Origin: Mailhella sp.
GTDB lineage: Bacteria > Desulfobacterota > Desulfovibrionia > Desulfovibrionales > Desulfovibrionaceae
DNA: 8,533 nucleotides
Direction of reading: 5' to 3'
NCBI GenBank assembly: GCA_024404335.1
Contig: JAKSQA010000033.1
Location: 1 to 8,533, forward strand
Below the pieces are notes generated by a model. The model was not told the DNA's origin, made no database searches, and saw only the letters and a list, made by a program, of their open reading frames with translations. The first letter of the stretch is position 1. Every line of letters starts with the position of its first letter. Both the position numbers and the translations under genes were made by a program. Shown here one piece after another: positions 1 through 6,152 of the stretch.

Positions 1-2
1 CC

Positions 3-773
3 CGTTATCTCGGCCGTACCGCCGAGGAGGCCGCGGAGCTCACCGCATCGCTCGAGGGATTCGAGGCTGCGGCGCGCCCCTCGCTCACGCGGAGCACCGT
101 GTATGCGCCCGTACGCCAGAGCGCGGTGCCGGCGGTGCTCGCGAGCGTGCTCAAGACGGCGCTCATACTCGCCGCTGTGGGCGGAGCCTACATGGCATAC
201 CTGAACTACGTTGCGGGAAAGGACAGCCTGTCCTTCGTGAATCCCCCCGCGCACCGGGAGGCCCCGGTTCCCGCCGTGCCCGCGGAAAAATCCGCCGTGC
301 CGGCACCTTCGGCGCCTGCCGCTCCCGGCACCGCTTCGAGTGCCGCTCCGGCGGCTCCTGCCCCTGCGCCGGAGCCCGTCGTCACGGCCGAAGCCCTGCG
401 GAAGGAGGCGGAGAAGCCTGCGGCCCCTGCGGCTTCGGAAGTCCCTGCCGAAGCGGGGAATGGTCCGCAGAAGCCCCAGGCGGGGCCCGATGCGCAGAAG
501 GCCCCCGCTCCCGAAACGCCGCCCCTGCCTGACGGCATGCACCAGGTGGAGGTCATTTCCGAAAGCGGGGACTGCTGGATGGGCTTCGAGCCTGATGGGA
601 AGAAGCAGCAGCGCACGCTGAGGAAGGGTGACACCTTCTCCATGACCTTCCGTGATTCGCTTGTCATACGTCTCGGCAACTCGCAGGCCGTGCGCGTCAT
701 CTATGACGGCAGGGAGCTTGACGGCACCGGTTCCCCTCGCGTGGTCACGCTCACCTTCCCGCCGCGGCGCTAG
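3..773 (+). CDS. RodZ-like membrane protein with DUF4115 domain (5' end outside window)
   Basis: The frame is open from the left edge, so the start codon and the N-terminal helix-turn-helix domain lie outside the window. The first visible residues (RYLGRTAEEAAEL) look like the end of a RodZ-type HTH domain. One membrane segment follows at about nt 135-203 (VLASVLKTALILAAVGG...). Next comes a long, low-complexity Ala/Pro/Glu linker (about nt 245-535). The C-terminal domain (about nt 537-770) matches the DUF4115 style, with VEVISESGDCWMGF, a LRKGDTF turn and a final VVTLTFPPRR strand. RodZ-type proteins are single-pass membrane proteins that link the MreB cytoskeleton to cell-wall growth. That role is known for the family and only inferred here. 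A GTG at 99 is an internal codon, not the start. The stop is 33 bases before recO, so the two are probably cotranscribed. Plain HTH/DUF4115 protein is the cautious alternative name. Confidence 0.8.
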   Translation, partial: RYLGRTAEEAAELTASLEGFEAAARPSLTRSTVYAPVRQSAVPAVLASVLKTALILAAVGGAYMAYLNYVAGKDSLSFVNPPAHREAPVPAVPAEKSAVPAPSAPAAPGTASSAAPAAPAPAPEPVVTAEALRKEAEKPAAPAASEVPAEAGNGPQKPQAGPDAQKAPAPETPPLPDGMHQVEVISESGDCWMGFEPDGKKQQRTLRKGDTFSMTFRDSLVIRLGNSQAVRVIYDGRELDGTGSPRVVTLTFPPRR

Positions 774-806
774 GCGCCGTGCCGCCGTGCGGCCTGGGGC
801 GTACGC

Positions 807-1419
807 ATGCAGTGGACGGACGAGGCCATCGTTCTGCGCATAGGCAGGTTCAGAGAGGCCGATCTCTGGGTGCGGCTGCTTTCCAAGGGCAGGGGGCTCT
901 TCACCGCATTCGCCTTCGGCGGCAGCCGAAGCAGGCGGCGGTTCACGGGCTGCCTCGATTCGTTCAACAGGATATCGGTCAGCATCTCCCCCTCCCGTGA
1001 CGGGCGCTTCCTCAACATGGAGGAGGCCACCCTGCTTTCGGGGCCCGACAGGCTGCGCCGTGACTGGAGGCGCCAGGGCATAGCCGCGAACTGCGTGAGC
1101 TTCACCGAGGCCATGGGCGTTCCGCCCGACGATGCGGAGGGCTGCCACACCCTGCTGCGGAGCATGCTCGACCTGCTTGAAGACGGCTGCGAGCCGTGCG
1201 TGGCGGCTCCCGTCATGTAGACGCAGAGGGGAGATGGGGCTCGAGCTCGGGCAGGAAGCACTTGACGTACTGCGAAAAGTGAAGGAATACTCACCTGTGT
1301 CGTGGGACCTTGGCAGTTTTTCGTCCGAGAGTCATCGGCAGGCCTCGCGCCTTGTCGATGCCTTCGTGCGGTATCACCTCGGACTGGAATGGGTCAACGG
1401 ACGATTCAGGGCCATCTAG
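807..1419 (+). pseudogene. recO: DNA repair protein RecO, internally deleted and frameshifted
   Basis: RecO works with RecF and RecR to load RecA on gapped DNA. The first frame (807-1220, 137 aa) starts MQWTDEAIVLRIGRFREADL and continues through the N-terminal OB-fold (LLSKGRGLFTAFAFGGSRSR) into the helical domain (LLRSMLDLLEDG). It then hits TAG directly after APVM. The C-terminal end of RecO continues in the next frame up to 1419: MGLELGQEALDVLRKVKEYS, then SESHRQASRLVDAFVRYHLG and LEWVNGRFRAI. Both parts read as good RecO sequence, but together they give about 200 aa against a usual 240-250. The segment that should follow PVM (typically FRARL..., then the CxxC...CxxC zinc-binding region) is absent. 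The C-terminal frame reads SCRRRGEMGLEL across the join, so the last zinc-ligand cysteine may survive there and TGT may be a shared microhomology. The ATG at 807 has only a weak GGGG ribosome site. A real deletion, a programmed shift (unlikely, since sequence is missing) or an assembly error are all possible. Confidence 0.82.
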
Positions 1420-1443
1420 GGCGGCGCTGAAAAACGCTTCCCG

Positions 1444-1465
1444 GCGTCCATGTGAACATGGACGC
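1444..1465 (+). other. Perfect 9-bp hairpin after recO
   Basis: The arm GCGTCCATG (1444-1452) pairs exactly with CATGGACGC (1457-1465) around a TGAA loop. It begins 24 bases after the recO stop. No T-run follows, so it is not a classical Rho-independent terminator. It could stabilise or process the upstream mRNA 3' end. A second, weaker stem, GGGAAA (1483-1488) with TTTCCC (1495-1500), follows close behind. Confidence 0.45.
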
Positions 1466-1640
1466 TCGCAGCCTGCGGACAGGGGAAATTCACTTTTCCC
1501 GTTAAATGAGCAGGCCGGCGTGCCTTTCCCGGAGCGGCGGAAGCCGGTTCGGGCATCGGGCTGATCTGTTTATGGTCAGCGGTTCCCTCTGATGGCTTCG
1601 GCGAGACGGACACCGTTCCGTTCCAGCCTGGGCGGCGCCG

Positions 1641-1657
1641 CCTCCCCCGGGAGGAGG
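1641..1657 (+). repeat. CCTCCC/GGGAGG palindromic element upstream of glyQ
   Basis: CCTCCC (1641-1646) is the reverse complement of GGGAGG (1649-1654), with CC between them, and is followed by AGG. The 12-mer CCCGGGAGGAGG (1646-1657) occurs again at 7572-7583 upstream of the AICAR formyltransferase gene. It lies about 55 bases before the glyQ ATG. It could be an operator, an RNA stem or chance in GC-rich DNA. Confidence 0.35.
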
Positions 1658-1710
1658 TTTTCCGCCGGAATACCGCGGATGTGCGTATCCGTGAATTTCA
1701 GGAGAAACAA

Positions 1711-2583
1711 ATGAATTTTCAGAATGTCATTCTGACCCTGCAGGATTACTGGGCCAAACAGGGCTGCGCCATCGTTCAGCCCGTCGACCTGGAATGCGGC
1801 GCCGGTACGTTCAGTCCGTCGACCTGCCTGCGCGTCATAGGCCCCGAGCCCTGGAAGGCAGCCTACGTCGAACCTTCGCGCCGCCCCACCGACGGCCGCT
1901 ACGGCGACAACCCCAACCGCCTCCAGCACTACTTCCAGTTCCAGGTCATCATGAAGCCCGCCCCTGCCGATCCGCAGCAGCTGTACCTCGACAGCCTCAA
2001 GGCCATCGGCATCGACCCCGCGAAGCATGACATCCGCTTCGTCGAGGACGACTGGGAATCCCCCACGCTCGGCGCCTGGGGCCTCGGCTGGGAAGTGTGG
2101 CTCAACGGCATGGAAGTCTCGCAGTTCACCTATTTCCAGCAGGTGGGCGGCATCGACCTCGCACCGGCCAGCGTAGAGCTGACCTACGGCCTGGAGCGAC
2201 TCACCATGTACCTGCAGGGCGTGGAGTCTGTGTACGACCTCAAGTGGAACGACTCCATCACCTACGGCGACGTCTACCATCAGAACGAATACGAGCAGTC
2301 GTGCTACAACTTCGACCAGAGCGACGCCGCCATGCTGCTCCAGCACTTCAATGACTTCGAGAAGGAGTGCCTCCGCCTCATCGACGTGAAGCTGCCCCTC
2401 CCCGCATACGACTACTGCCTGAAGTGCTCGCATACGTTCAACCTGCTTGACGCCCGCGGCGCCATCTCCATCACGGAACGCGCCGGCTACATCGCCCGTG
2501 TGCGCACCCTTGCTTCCGGCGTCGCCCACCTTTATGCCGAACAGCGCGAAGCCATGGGTTATCCCATGCTTAAGAAGGGATAG
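1711..2583 (+). CDS. glyQ: Glycyl-tRNA synthetase alpha subunit
   Basis: This is the catalytic subunit of the bacterial alpha2beta2 glycyl-tRNA synthetase (class II), which joins glycine to tRNA-Gly in the cytoplasm using ATP. The 290-aa product has normal family length and is very well conserved: [19 protein letters not shown] at the N-terminus, [20 protein letters not shown] at 53-71, [19 protein letters not shown] at 109-127, [16 protein letters not shown] at 132-147, [18 protein letters not shown] at 233-250 and [12 protein letters not shown] at 254-265. The ATG at 1711 is chosen because GGAG lies 6 bases upstream and the protein then begins with the family-typical MNFQ. An in-frame GTG at 1681 would add ten residues without a reason. 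glyS follows after 3 bases, so the subunits are very probably made from one mRNA in matched amounts. Confidence 0.98.
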   Translation: MNFQNVILTLQDYWAKQGCAIVQPVDLECGAGTFSPSTCLRVIGPEPWKAAYVEPSRRPTDGRYGDNPNRLQHYFQFQVIMKPAPADPQQLYLDSLKAIGIDPAKHDIRFVEDDWESPTLGAWGLGWEVWLNGMEVSQFTYFQQVGGIDLAPASVELTYGLERLTMYLQGVESVYDLKWNDSITYGDVYHQNEYEQSCYNFDQSDAAMLLQHFNDFEKECLRLIDVKLPLPAYDYCLKCSHTFNLLDARGAISITERAGYIARVRTLASGVAHLYAEQREAMGYPMLKKG

Positions 2584-2586
2584 AAC

Positions 2587-4680
2587 ATGAGCCATTTCGT
2601 TCTCGAACTTGGAGTCGAAGAACTCCCCGCACGTTTCCTCGCCTCCCTTGAGCGCGAGCTCCACGACCGCTTCGCCGCCCTCTTCGAGGAGCGCGGCCTC
2701 GCCTTCGGCCGCATCACCGTTGACACCACGCCCCGCCGCGCCGTCCTGCATGCGTACGACCTCATCGCCTCCACCCCCGTGCGTGAGGAAGTCGCCCTCG
2801 GACCTTCCGTGAAGGCCGCCTACGGCCCCGACGGACAGCCCACCAAGGCCGCCCAGGGCTTCGCCCGCGGCCAGGGCGTCGACGTGTCGGCCCTGTTCAC
2901 GCAGGAAACCCCCAAGGGCACCTATGTGGCGGCCCGCAAGACCGTGGGCGGCGAATCCGCCGCCTCGATCATCGCCTCCGCCGCCCCTGCCATCATCGCC
3001 GCGCTTCCCTTCGCCAAGCGCATGCACTGGAGCGAAAGCCGCTTCCTCTTCGCCCGCCCGCTGCGCTGGGTTGTCGCCCTTCTTGACGCCGAAGTCGTGC
3101 CCTTCACCGTGGCCGACATCGAGTCCGGCCGCATGACGACCGGCCACCGCGTCCACGGCCGCGGCCCCTTCGAGGTCGCCGATGCCGATTCATTCGACGC
3201 GGTCCTCGCCGAGAAGTGCGGTGTGGTGCTTGCCGGCGCCGAGCGCCGCAGCGCCGTGATCGCCGGCGGCGACGCCCTTGCCGCAGCCGTGAACGGCCGC
3301 GTGCTCTGGAAGGAAAGCCTCCTTGACGAAGTGCAGGGCCTCAGCGAGCACCCCGTGCCCGTGCTGGGCGGCTTCGATCCCTCCTTCCTCAAGCTGCCCT
3401 CCATCGTGCTGCTCACCAGCATGGAGACGCACCAGAAGAGCTTCGGCGTCGAAGATGCCGAGGGCCGTCTGCTTCCGTACTTCCTCACCGTGTCGAACGT
3501 GACCTCGCTTGAGCCCGAGCTGGTGAAGACCGGCTGGGAACGCGTGCTCCGCGCCCGCCTTGAGGACGCCCGCTTCTACTGGGATACGGACATGAAGGCC
3601 TCCTTCGACATCTGGGCCGAGAAGCTCGACCATGTCATCTTCCTCGGACCGCTCGGCTCCATGGGCGACAAGTGCCGCCGCCTCTCCGAGCTCTGCCGCT
3701 GGATCGCCGCACAGCCCGGCGTGGCCTCCGCCGCCGTCTCCGCCGAATCCGCCGCCGTTGCGGGCCGCTATGCCAAGGCCGACCTCGTTTCCCAGATGGT
3801 GGGTGAGTTCGATACCCTGCAGGGCATCATGGGCGGCATCTCCGGCCATGTGATGGGCCTTGACTCCGCCGCTGCCGACGCCATCGCCGAGCAGTACCTC
3901 CCCGCCGGCCCTGACACCCCGGTGCCCGCCACGGATCTCGGCGCCATCCTCTCCATGGCCGACAAGGCCGATACGCTCGTCGGCTGCTTCGGCCTGGGCA
4001 ACATCCCCACCGGCGCCGCCGACCCGTTTGCCCTGCGCCGCTGCGCCCTCGGCATCGCCCGCATCCTCATCGAGAAGGGCTACCGCATCGCCGTGGAGGA
4101 CCTCTTCGCCAAGGCCCAGTCGCTCTACAGCGAAGACATCAGGTGGAAGCTGGAGAAGCCCGCCGCCCTCGCCAAGGTCAACGAGTTCTTCGCCGGCCGC
4201 GTGAAGAACCTCTTCCTCACGCAGGGCGCCGACACGCTCCTCGTGGAAGCCGTGCTCAACGCGGGCTGCAGCGACGTGTGGGCCGCATCGAAGCGCCTTG
4301 AGGCCCTTGTCGCCGAAAGCCGCAAGCCCGACTTCGCCGCGAACGCGCAGACCTTCAAGCGCGTGGCCAACATCCTGCGCAAGCAGGGGGCCGAGGCCAC
4401 CGGCAGCTACAGGGCCGACCTGCTCGCCGAGGACGCCGAAAAGGCCCTCGCCGCCGCCATCGAGTCCATGGCCTCCAGGTTCGACGCCCTCTGGGCCGAA
4501 GACCGCTTCGACGAGCTGCTCGCCCTGATGGACGGCGTCCGTCCCACGGTGGATGCCTTCTTCGACGGCGTCATGGTCATGGCCGAGGATCCGGCCGTAC
4601 GCGCCAACAGGCTCAATCTGCTGCAGGCGGTGCTGATGCGCATGGCCCGCCTCGCCGACTTCGCCGCGCTGCAGATGTAG
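2587..4680 (+). CDS. glyS: Glycyl-tRNA synthetase beta subunit
   Basis: This 697-aa protein is the partner of GlyQ; the beta subunit recognises and binds tRNA-Gly. The length is usual for the family. The N-terminus carries the hallmark LELGVEELPARF (residues 6-17). The central HD-like domain region reads AKADLVSQMVGEFDTLQGIM from about residue 396, followed by the very typical ADKADTLVGCFGLGNIPTG (458-476) and ADPFALRR (478-485). The C-terminal anticodon-binding (DALR-type) region includes FKRVANILRK near residues 590-599. Start ATG 2587 has AAGGGA at 2575-2580, which overlaps the end of glyQ; only 3 bases separate the genes, which suggests translational coupling. Codon use is strongly biased to GCC, CTC and CGC, as expected of a well-expressed gene. 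A long antisense open frame across it is a GC-rich shadow. Confidence 0.98.
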   Translation: MSHFVLELGVEELPARFLASLERELHDRFAALFEERGLAFGRITVDTTPRRAVLHAYDLIASTPVREEVALGPSVKAAYGPDGQPTKAAQGFARGQGVDVSALFTQETPKGTYVAARKTVGGESAASIIASAAPAIIAALPFAKRMHWSESRFLFARPLRWVVALLDAEVVPFTVADIESGRMTTGHRVHGRGPFEVADADSFDAVLAEKCGVVLAGAERRSAVIAGGDALAAAVNGRVLWKESLLDEVQGLSEHPVPVLGGFDPSFLKLPSIVLLTSMETHQKSFGVEDAEGRLLPYFLTVSNVTSLEPELVKTGWERVLRARLEDARFYWDTDMKASFDIWAEKLDHVIFLGPLGSMGDKCRRLSELCRWIAAQPGVASAAVSAESAAVAGRYAKADLVSQMVGEFDTLQGIMGGISGHVMGLDSAAADAIAEQYLPAGPDTPVPATDLGAILSMADKADTLVGCFGLGNIPTGAADPFALRRCALGIARILIEKGYRIAVEDLFAKAQSLYSEDIRWKLEKPAALAKVNEFFAGRVKNLFLTQGADTLLVEAVLNAGCSDVWAASKRLEALVAESRKPDFAANAQTFKRVANILRKQGAEATGSYRADLLAEDAEKALAAAIESMASRFDALWAEDRFDELLALMDGVRPTVDAFFDGVMVMAEDPAVRANRLNLLQAVLMRMARLADFAALQM

Positions 4681-4690
4681 CAGCCCCCTC

Positions 4691-4719
4691 TTGACATAAA
4701 ACGGGAAGGCGCATAAAGA
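4691..4719 (+). promoter_or_regulatory. Putative sigma-70 promoter for rpsT
   Basis: A perfect -35 hexamer TTGACA (4691-4696) lies 10 bases after the glyS stop. With a 17-base spacer the -10 would be TAAAGA (4714-4719), only a moderate match. A better hexamer, GATAAT (4718-4723), would need a 21-base spacer. The expected start near 4726 gives rpsT a leader of about 90 bases. This would allow rpsT to be expressed apart from glyQS. Confidence 0.5.
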
Positions 4720-4757
4720 TAATCGTTCTGGAAATAACGGGCGGTTTCTTATGCGCC
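4708..4757. repeat. Long inverted repeat in the glyS-rpsT spacer
   Basis: The arm GGCGCATAA (4708-4716) is the exact reverse complement of TTATGCGCC (4749-4757), with 32 bases between them. The left arm overlaps the proposed -10 of the rpsT promoter, so the stem could form only in RNA reading through from glyS, or the arms act as DNA sites. A candidate for attenuation of readthrough or an operator pair; function is not shown. Confidence 0.4.
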
Positions 4758-4778
4758 ACCCGAGCATATTGAATCACA

Positions 4779-4791
4779 CCCCCATCGGGGG
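4779..4791 (+). other. Small GC hairpin in the rpsT leader
   Basis: CCCCC (4779-4783) pairs with GGGGG (4787-4791) around ATC. It ends 13 bases before the GGAGGA ribosome site of rpsT. In the mRNA it could affect ribosome access. S20 synthesis is known to be autoregulated at translation in E. coli, but no shared motif is evident here. Confidence 0.35.
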
Positions 4792-4815
4792 ACATCACAT
4801 TACTGGAGGATTCCC

Positions 4816-5079
4816 GTGGCAAATCATGCTTCCGCCATCAAGCGCCAAAAGCAGAGCATCAAGCGTAACGCCCGCAACCGTGCCGCCCGCACCCGCATCA
4901 AGAACGTGGTGAAGGCCGTGCGCGCCGCCGTGCAGAACAACGACAAGGCTGCCGCCGAACAGGCTCTGCAAGCCGCCAATTCCGCCGTCGCCAAGATCGC
5001 CGGAAAGGGCATCATCCACTGGAAGAATGCTTCCCGCAAGATCTCCCGCCTCGCCAAGGCCGTCAACGGCATGGCGTAA
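4816..5079 (+). CDS. rpsT: 30S ribosomal protein S20
   Basis: S20 is a primary 16S rRNA-binding protein of the small ribosomal subunit. The 87-aa, lysine/arginine-rich product is of normal length and begins [20 protein letters not shown], the classic S20 N-terminus. It ends with [20 protein letters not shown], the conserved helix-bundle end. The start is GTG at 4816, chosen because GGAGGA (4805-4810) lies 5 bases upstream and the next residues ANHASAIKR are the family start; no ATG fits. It follows glyS by 135 bases with its own likely promoter and is closed by a strong terminator. Codon bias is strong, as expected. Confidence 0.98.
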   Translation: MANHASAIKRQKQSIKRNARNRAARTRIKNVVKAVRAAVQNNDKAAAEQALQAANSAVAKIAGKGIIHWKNASRKISRLAKAVNGMA

Positions 5080-5096
5080 GCTCGGAAACGAAGCTG

Positions 5097-5130
5097 AAAA
5101 AAGGAAGGACGCAAGTCCTTCCTTTTTTGT
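5097..5130 (+). terminator. Rho-independent terminator of rpsT
   Basis: A perfect 14-bp stem: AAAAAAGGAAGGAC (5097-5110) pairs with GTCCTTCCTTTTTT (5115-5128) around a GCAA tetraloop, ending in a T6 run. It starts 17 bases after the rpsT stop. The A-run on the left arm gives a T-run on the opposite strand, so it could also stop transcription coming from the - strand gene to the right. Confidence 0.93.
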
Positions 5131-5142
5131 TTAATCGGAATT

Positions 5143-5427
5143 TCAGCGAATCGGCCTCTGGAGAACGTGCCGCCATGAGGTTCCCTGGCCATCGACTGCG
5201 GGCACGGATCCGCGTTCGGCCAGGCTCTTCTGTTGCCGCGGTTGTTCACGCGGCTGCTGACGGCGTTCCCCCGATACCGAAACCAGGAGCCGATCATTAC
5301 GGTTACTCAGACCGGCGCCCGGCATGCAGTCGCGGGCAATGTGGAATACGGCGGTGCGCCGCATTCCTTCATGGGCGGACAGGGTCCGCGCCATCCCGGC
5401 GAAGTGCGTGCTCCTCGAGACGCCCAT
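5143..5427 (-). CDS. Doubtful 94-aa open frame
   Basis: A - strand frame from ATG 5427 to the TGA at 5143 would encode 94 aa, starting MGVSRSTHFAGMARTL. In its favour are purine-rich ribosome-site-like bases just upstream (AAGGGAACGGAGCGG before the ATG) and high GC at third positions in the first 35 or so codons. Against it are the lack of any domain I recognise, the Arg/Gln-rich, low-order second half (RRQQPREQPRQQ), a weaker codon pattern there, and long chance frames being common in this GC-rich DNA. It lies downstream of the 114-aa gene on the same strand. It could be a remnant of a longer gene or not coding. Confidence 0.2.
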   Translation of the reverse strand: MGVSRSTHFAGMARTLSAHEGMRRTAVFHIARDCMPGAGLSNRNDRLLVSVSGERRQQPREQPRQQKSLAERGSVPAVDGQGTSWRHVLQRPIR

Positions 5428-5486
5428 CCGCTCCGTTCCCTTGGGGATATCACAGCCGATGAGAAGGTGCGGCAGGCAGACGAAGT

Positions 5487-5501
5487 GCCGGATGATCCGG
5501 C
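5487..5501. other. Near-palindrome just after the - strand gene
   Basis: GCCGGAT (5487-5493) and ATCCGGC (5495-5501) flank a single G, giving a GC-rich stem six bases beyond the stop of the 114-aa - strand gene. No T-run follows on the - strand, so it would be at best a weak or Rho-assisted transcript end. Confidence 0.35.
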
Positions 5502-5507
5502 GGCTCC

Positions 5508-5852
5508 TCAGGATTTCCGCAGCGGGCGGAAGGCATGGACAGCAGCGGGCGTGCCCTTGGGCTCGGAGCGCCTGCGCTCGCGCGAGGGGATGGGGGGATG
5601 TTTGTGGAAAGGCTCGCCCAGCGGCTCCGGTTCGGGCTCCGGTGCGGCGTGCAGGTCCTTCCAGCGAGCATTGAAGAGCTGGTTCTTGCCGCGCACGGCC
5701 TGGATGAGGGAAAGCACGATGGCCGACTCCTCCCATTCGCGGGAACCGTCGAAGTTCCTGACGCGTTCCATATACCTGTCCCACAGGGCCATGAGCGAGG
5801 CCTCGTCGAGAGCGTTGAGCTGGCGTGCGGTCTTGAGAAGGAGTTTTTCCAT
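5508..5852 (-). CDS. Uncharacterised 114-aa protein
   Basis: I do not recognise a named family. The frame reads as a genuine protein: residues 1-68 (MEKLLLKTARQLNALDEASL, then MALWDRYMERV, EWEESAIVLSLIQAVRGKNQ, LFNARW) form an amphipathic, probably all-helical domain with three tryptophans (24, 40, 64) and no cysteine. Residues 69-114 are a Pro/Glu-rich (PEPEPEPLGEP), then basic (RERRRSEPK), probably disordered tail. There is no signal peptide or membrane segment, so it is likely cytoplasmic. Third codon positions are very GC-rich throughout, matching real genes here, while the same frame upstream of ATG 5852 stops looking like protein. The ribosome site is weak (GGGG 6 bases before the ATG). 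The gene converges on rpsT and diverges from the CapA gene. The helical part resembles short conserved proteins I associate with Desulfovibrio-type genomes, a memory-based impression only. Confidence 0.75.
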   Translation of the reverse strand: MEKLLLKTARQLNALDEASLMALWDRYMERVRNFDGSREWEESAIVLSLIQAVRGKNQLFNARWKDLHAAPEPEPEPLGEPFHKHPPIPSRERRRSEPKGTPAAVHAFRPLRKS

Positions 5853-6152
5853 GGCTGGCCCCGTTGGAAGAAGGATGTCGGCGCGGATCGCGCTTCCGGA
5901 ATGTAGGCCCGTTCCTCGAACATGGCAAGCTCCCGTACCTGGCCGTCCACGTCCGTGCCGGTTCAGACTTGCTTCCTCCGTCGGCAGAGCCGTACGTTCC
6001 GGATGCCGCTTCGGGAGGAAGGGAATGATGATTGCGGGCCGTGCAGGTGCTCCGTCAGCCGTATGCGGCCATGCGGAAAACGGTTTTCCTTGCTTTCCTT
6101 CTCGGGTATCATGAAAAAAACTTACCAACGACATACAATGAGGTAGAGTGCC
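5853..6152. other. Divergent intergenic region
   Basis: These 300 bases separate the start of the - strand 114-aa gene from the CapA gene. Open frames cross it on both strands, but none has family signals or a good ribosome site. It must hold both promoters. A stem GGAAAAC/GTTTTCC at 6075-6089 and a possible -10 at 6107-6112 are the only structures I see near the CapA side; I found no convincing promoter for the - strand gene. Confidence 0.45.
6084..6112 (+). promoter_or_regulatory. Weak candidate promoter for the CapA-family gene
   Basis: TATCAT (6107-6112) matches the -10 consensus at five of six bases; 17 bases upstream TTTTCC (6084-6089) is a poor -35. It overlaps the right arm of the GGAAAAC/GTTTTCC stem (6075-6089). 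An alternative -10, TACAAT (6134-6139), is too close to the start codon to leave room for the ribosome site. Confidence 0.3.

Larger units (their letters stand above)
1420..1710. other. Intergenic region between recO and glyQ
   Basis: This 291-base stretch shows no convincing coding frame on either strand; the short frames here lack family signals. It holds the 9-bp hairpin at 1444-1465, a weaker stem at 1483-1500, and a palindromic CCTCCC/GGGAGG element at 1641-1654. A possible -10 (TATGGT at 1571-1576) has no good -35 partner, so I do not call a glyQ promoter. The glyQ ribosome site, GGAG, is at 1701-1704. Confidence 0.5.
5131..5507. other. Gene-poor convergent spacer
   Basis: This stretch of 377 bases lies between the rpsT terminator and the end of the - strand gene. 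No frame matches a family I recognise on either strand, and no tRNA or known riboswitch signature is visible. It contains a doubtful 94-codon - strand frame (5143-5427) and a near-palindrome at 5487-5501. Codon third positions are less GC-rich toward the left end than in the flanking genes, which argues against coding there. It may be decayed sequence. Confidence 0.4.

Noticed and set aside
99..101. GTG as start of the RodZ-like protein
   Set aside because: The same frame is open to the window edge and reads like the end of an HTH domain before this codon, so GTG 99 is internal.
1681..1710. Upstream GTG start for glyQ adding ten residues
   Set aside because: ATG 1711 has GGAG at the right distance and gives the family-typical MNFQ start; the extension is not seen in the family.
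1420..1710. T-box or glycine riboswitch before glyQ
   Set aside because: No T-box sequence and no glycine aptamer core could be recognised, and only small unrelated stems are present.
1576..3156. 526-codon open frame on the - strand opposite glyQ and glyS
   Set aside because: It lies antisense to two unmistakable genes and reads as Gly/Ala/Val/Glu-rich low-information sequence. This is the expected shadow of GCC- and CTC-rich codons.
3190..4767. 525-codon open frame on the - strand opposite glyS
   Set aside because: Same reason: it is a mirror of highly biased glyS codons, with no domain and no ribosome site.
5450..5950. 166-codon - strand frame starting at GTG 5950 as an N-terminal extension of the 114-aa gene by frameshift
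   Set aside because: Its first 35 residues are in a different frame, lack a ribosome site and add nothing family-like; the 114-aa protein has a complete-looking N-terminus at ATG 5852.
5233..6114. 293-codon + strand open frame
   Set aside because: It overlaps the real - strand gene and has irregular, Arg/Gly/Ser-rich composition without motifs or a plausible ribosome site.
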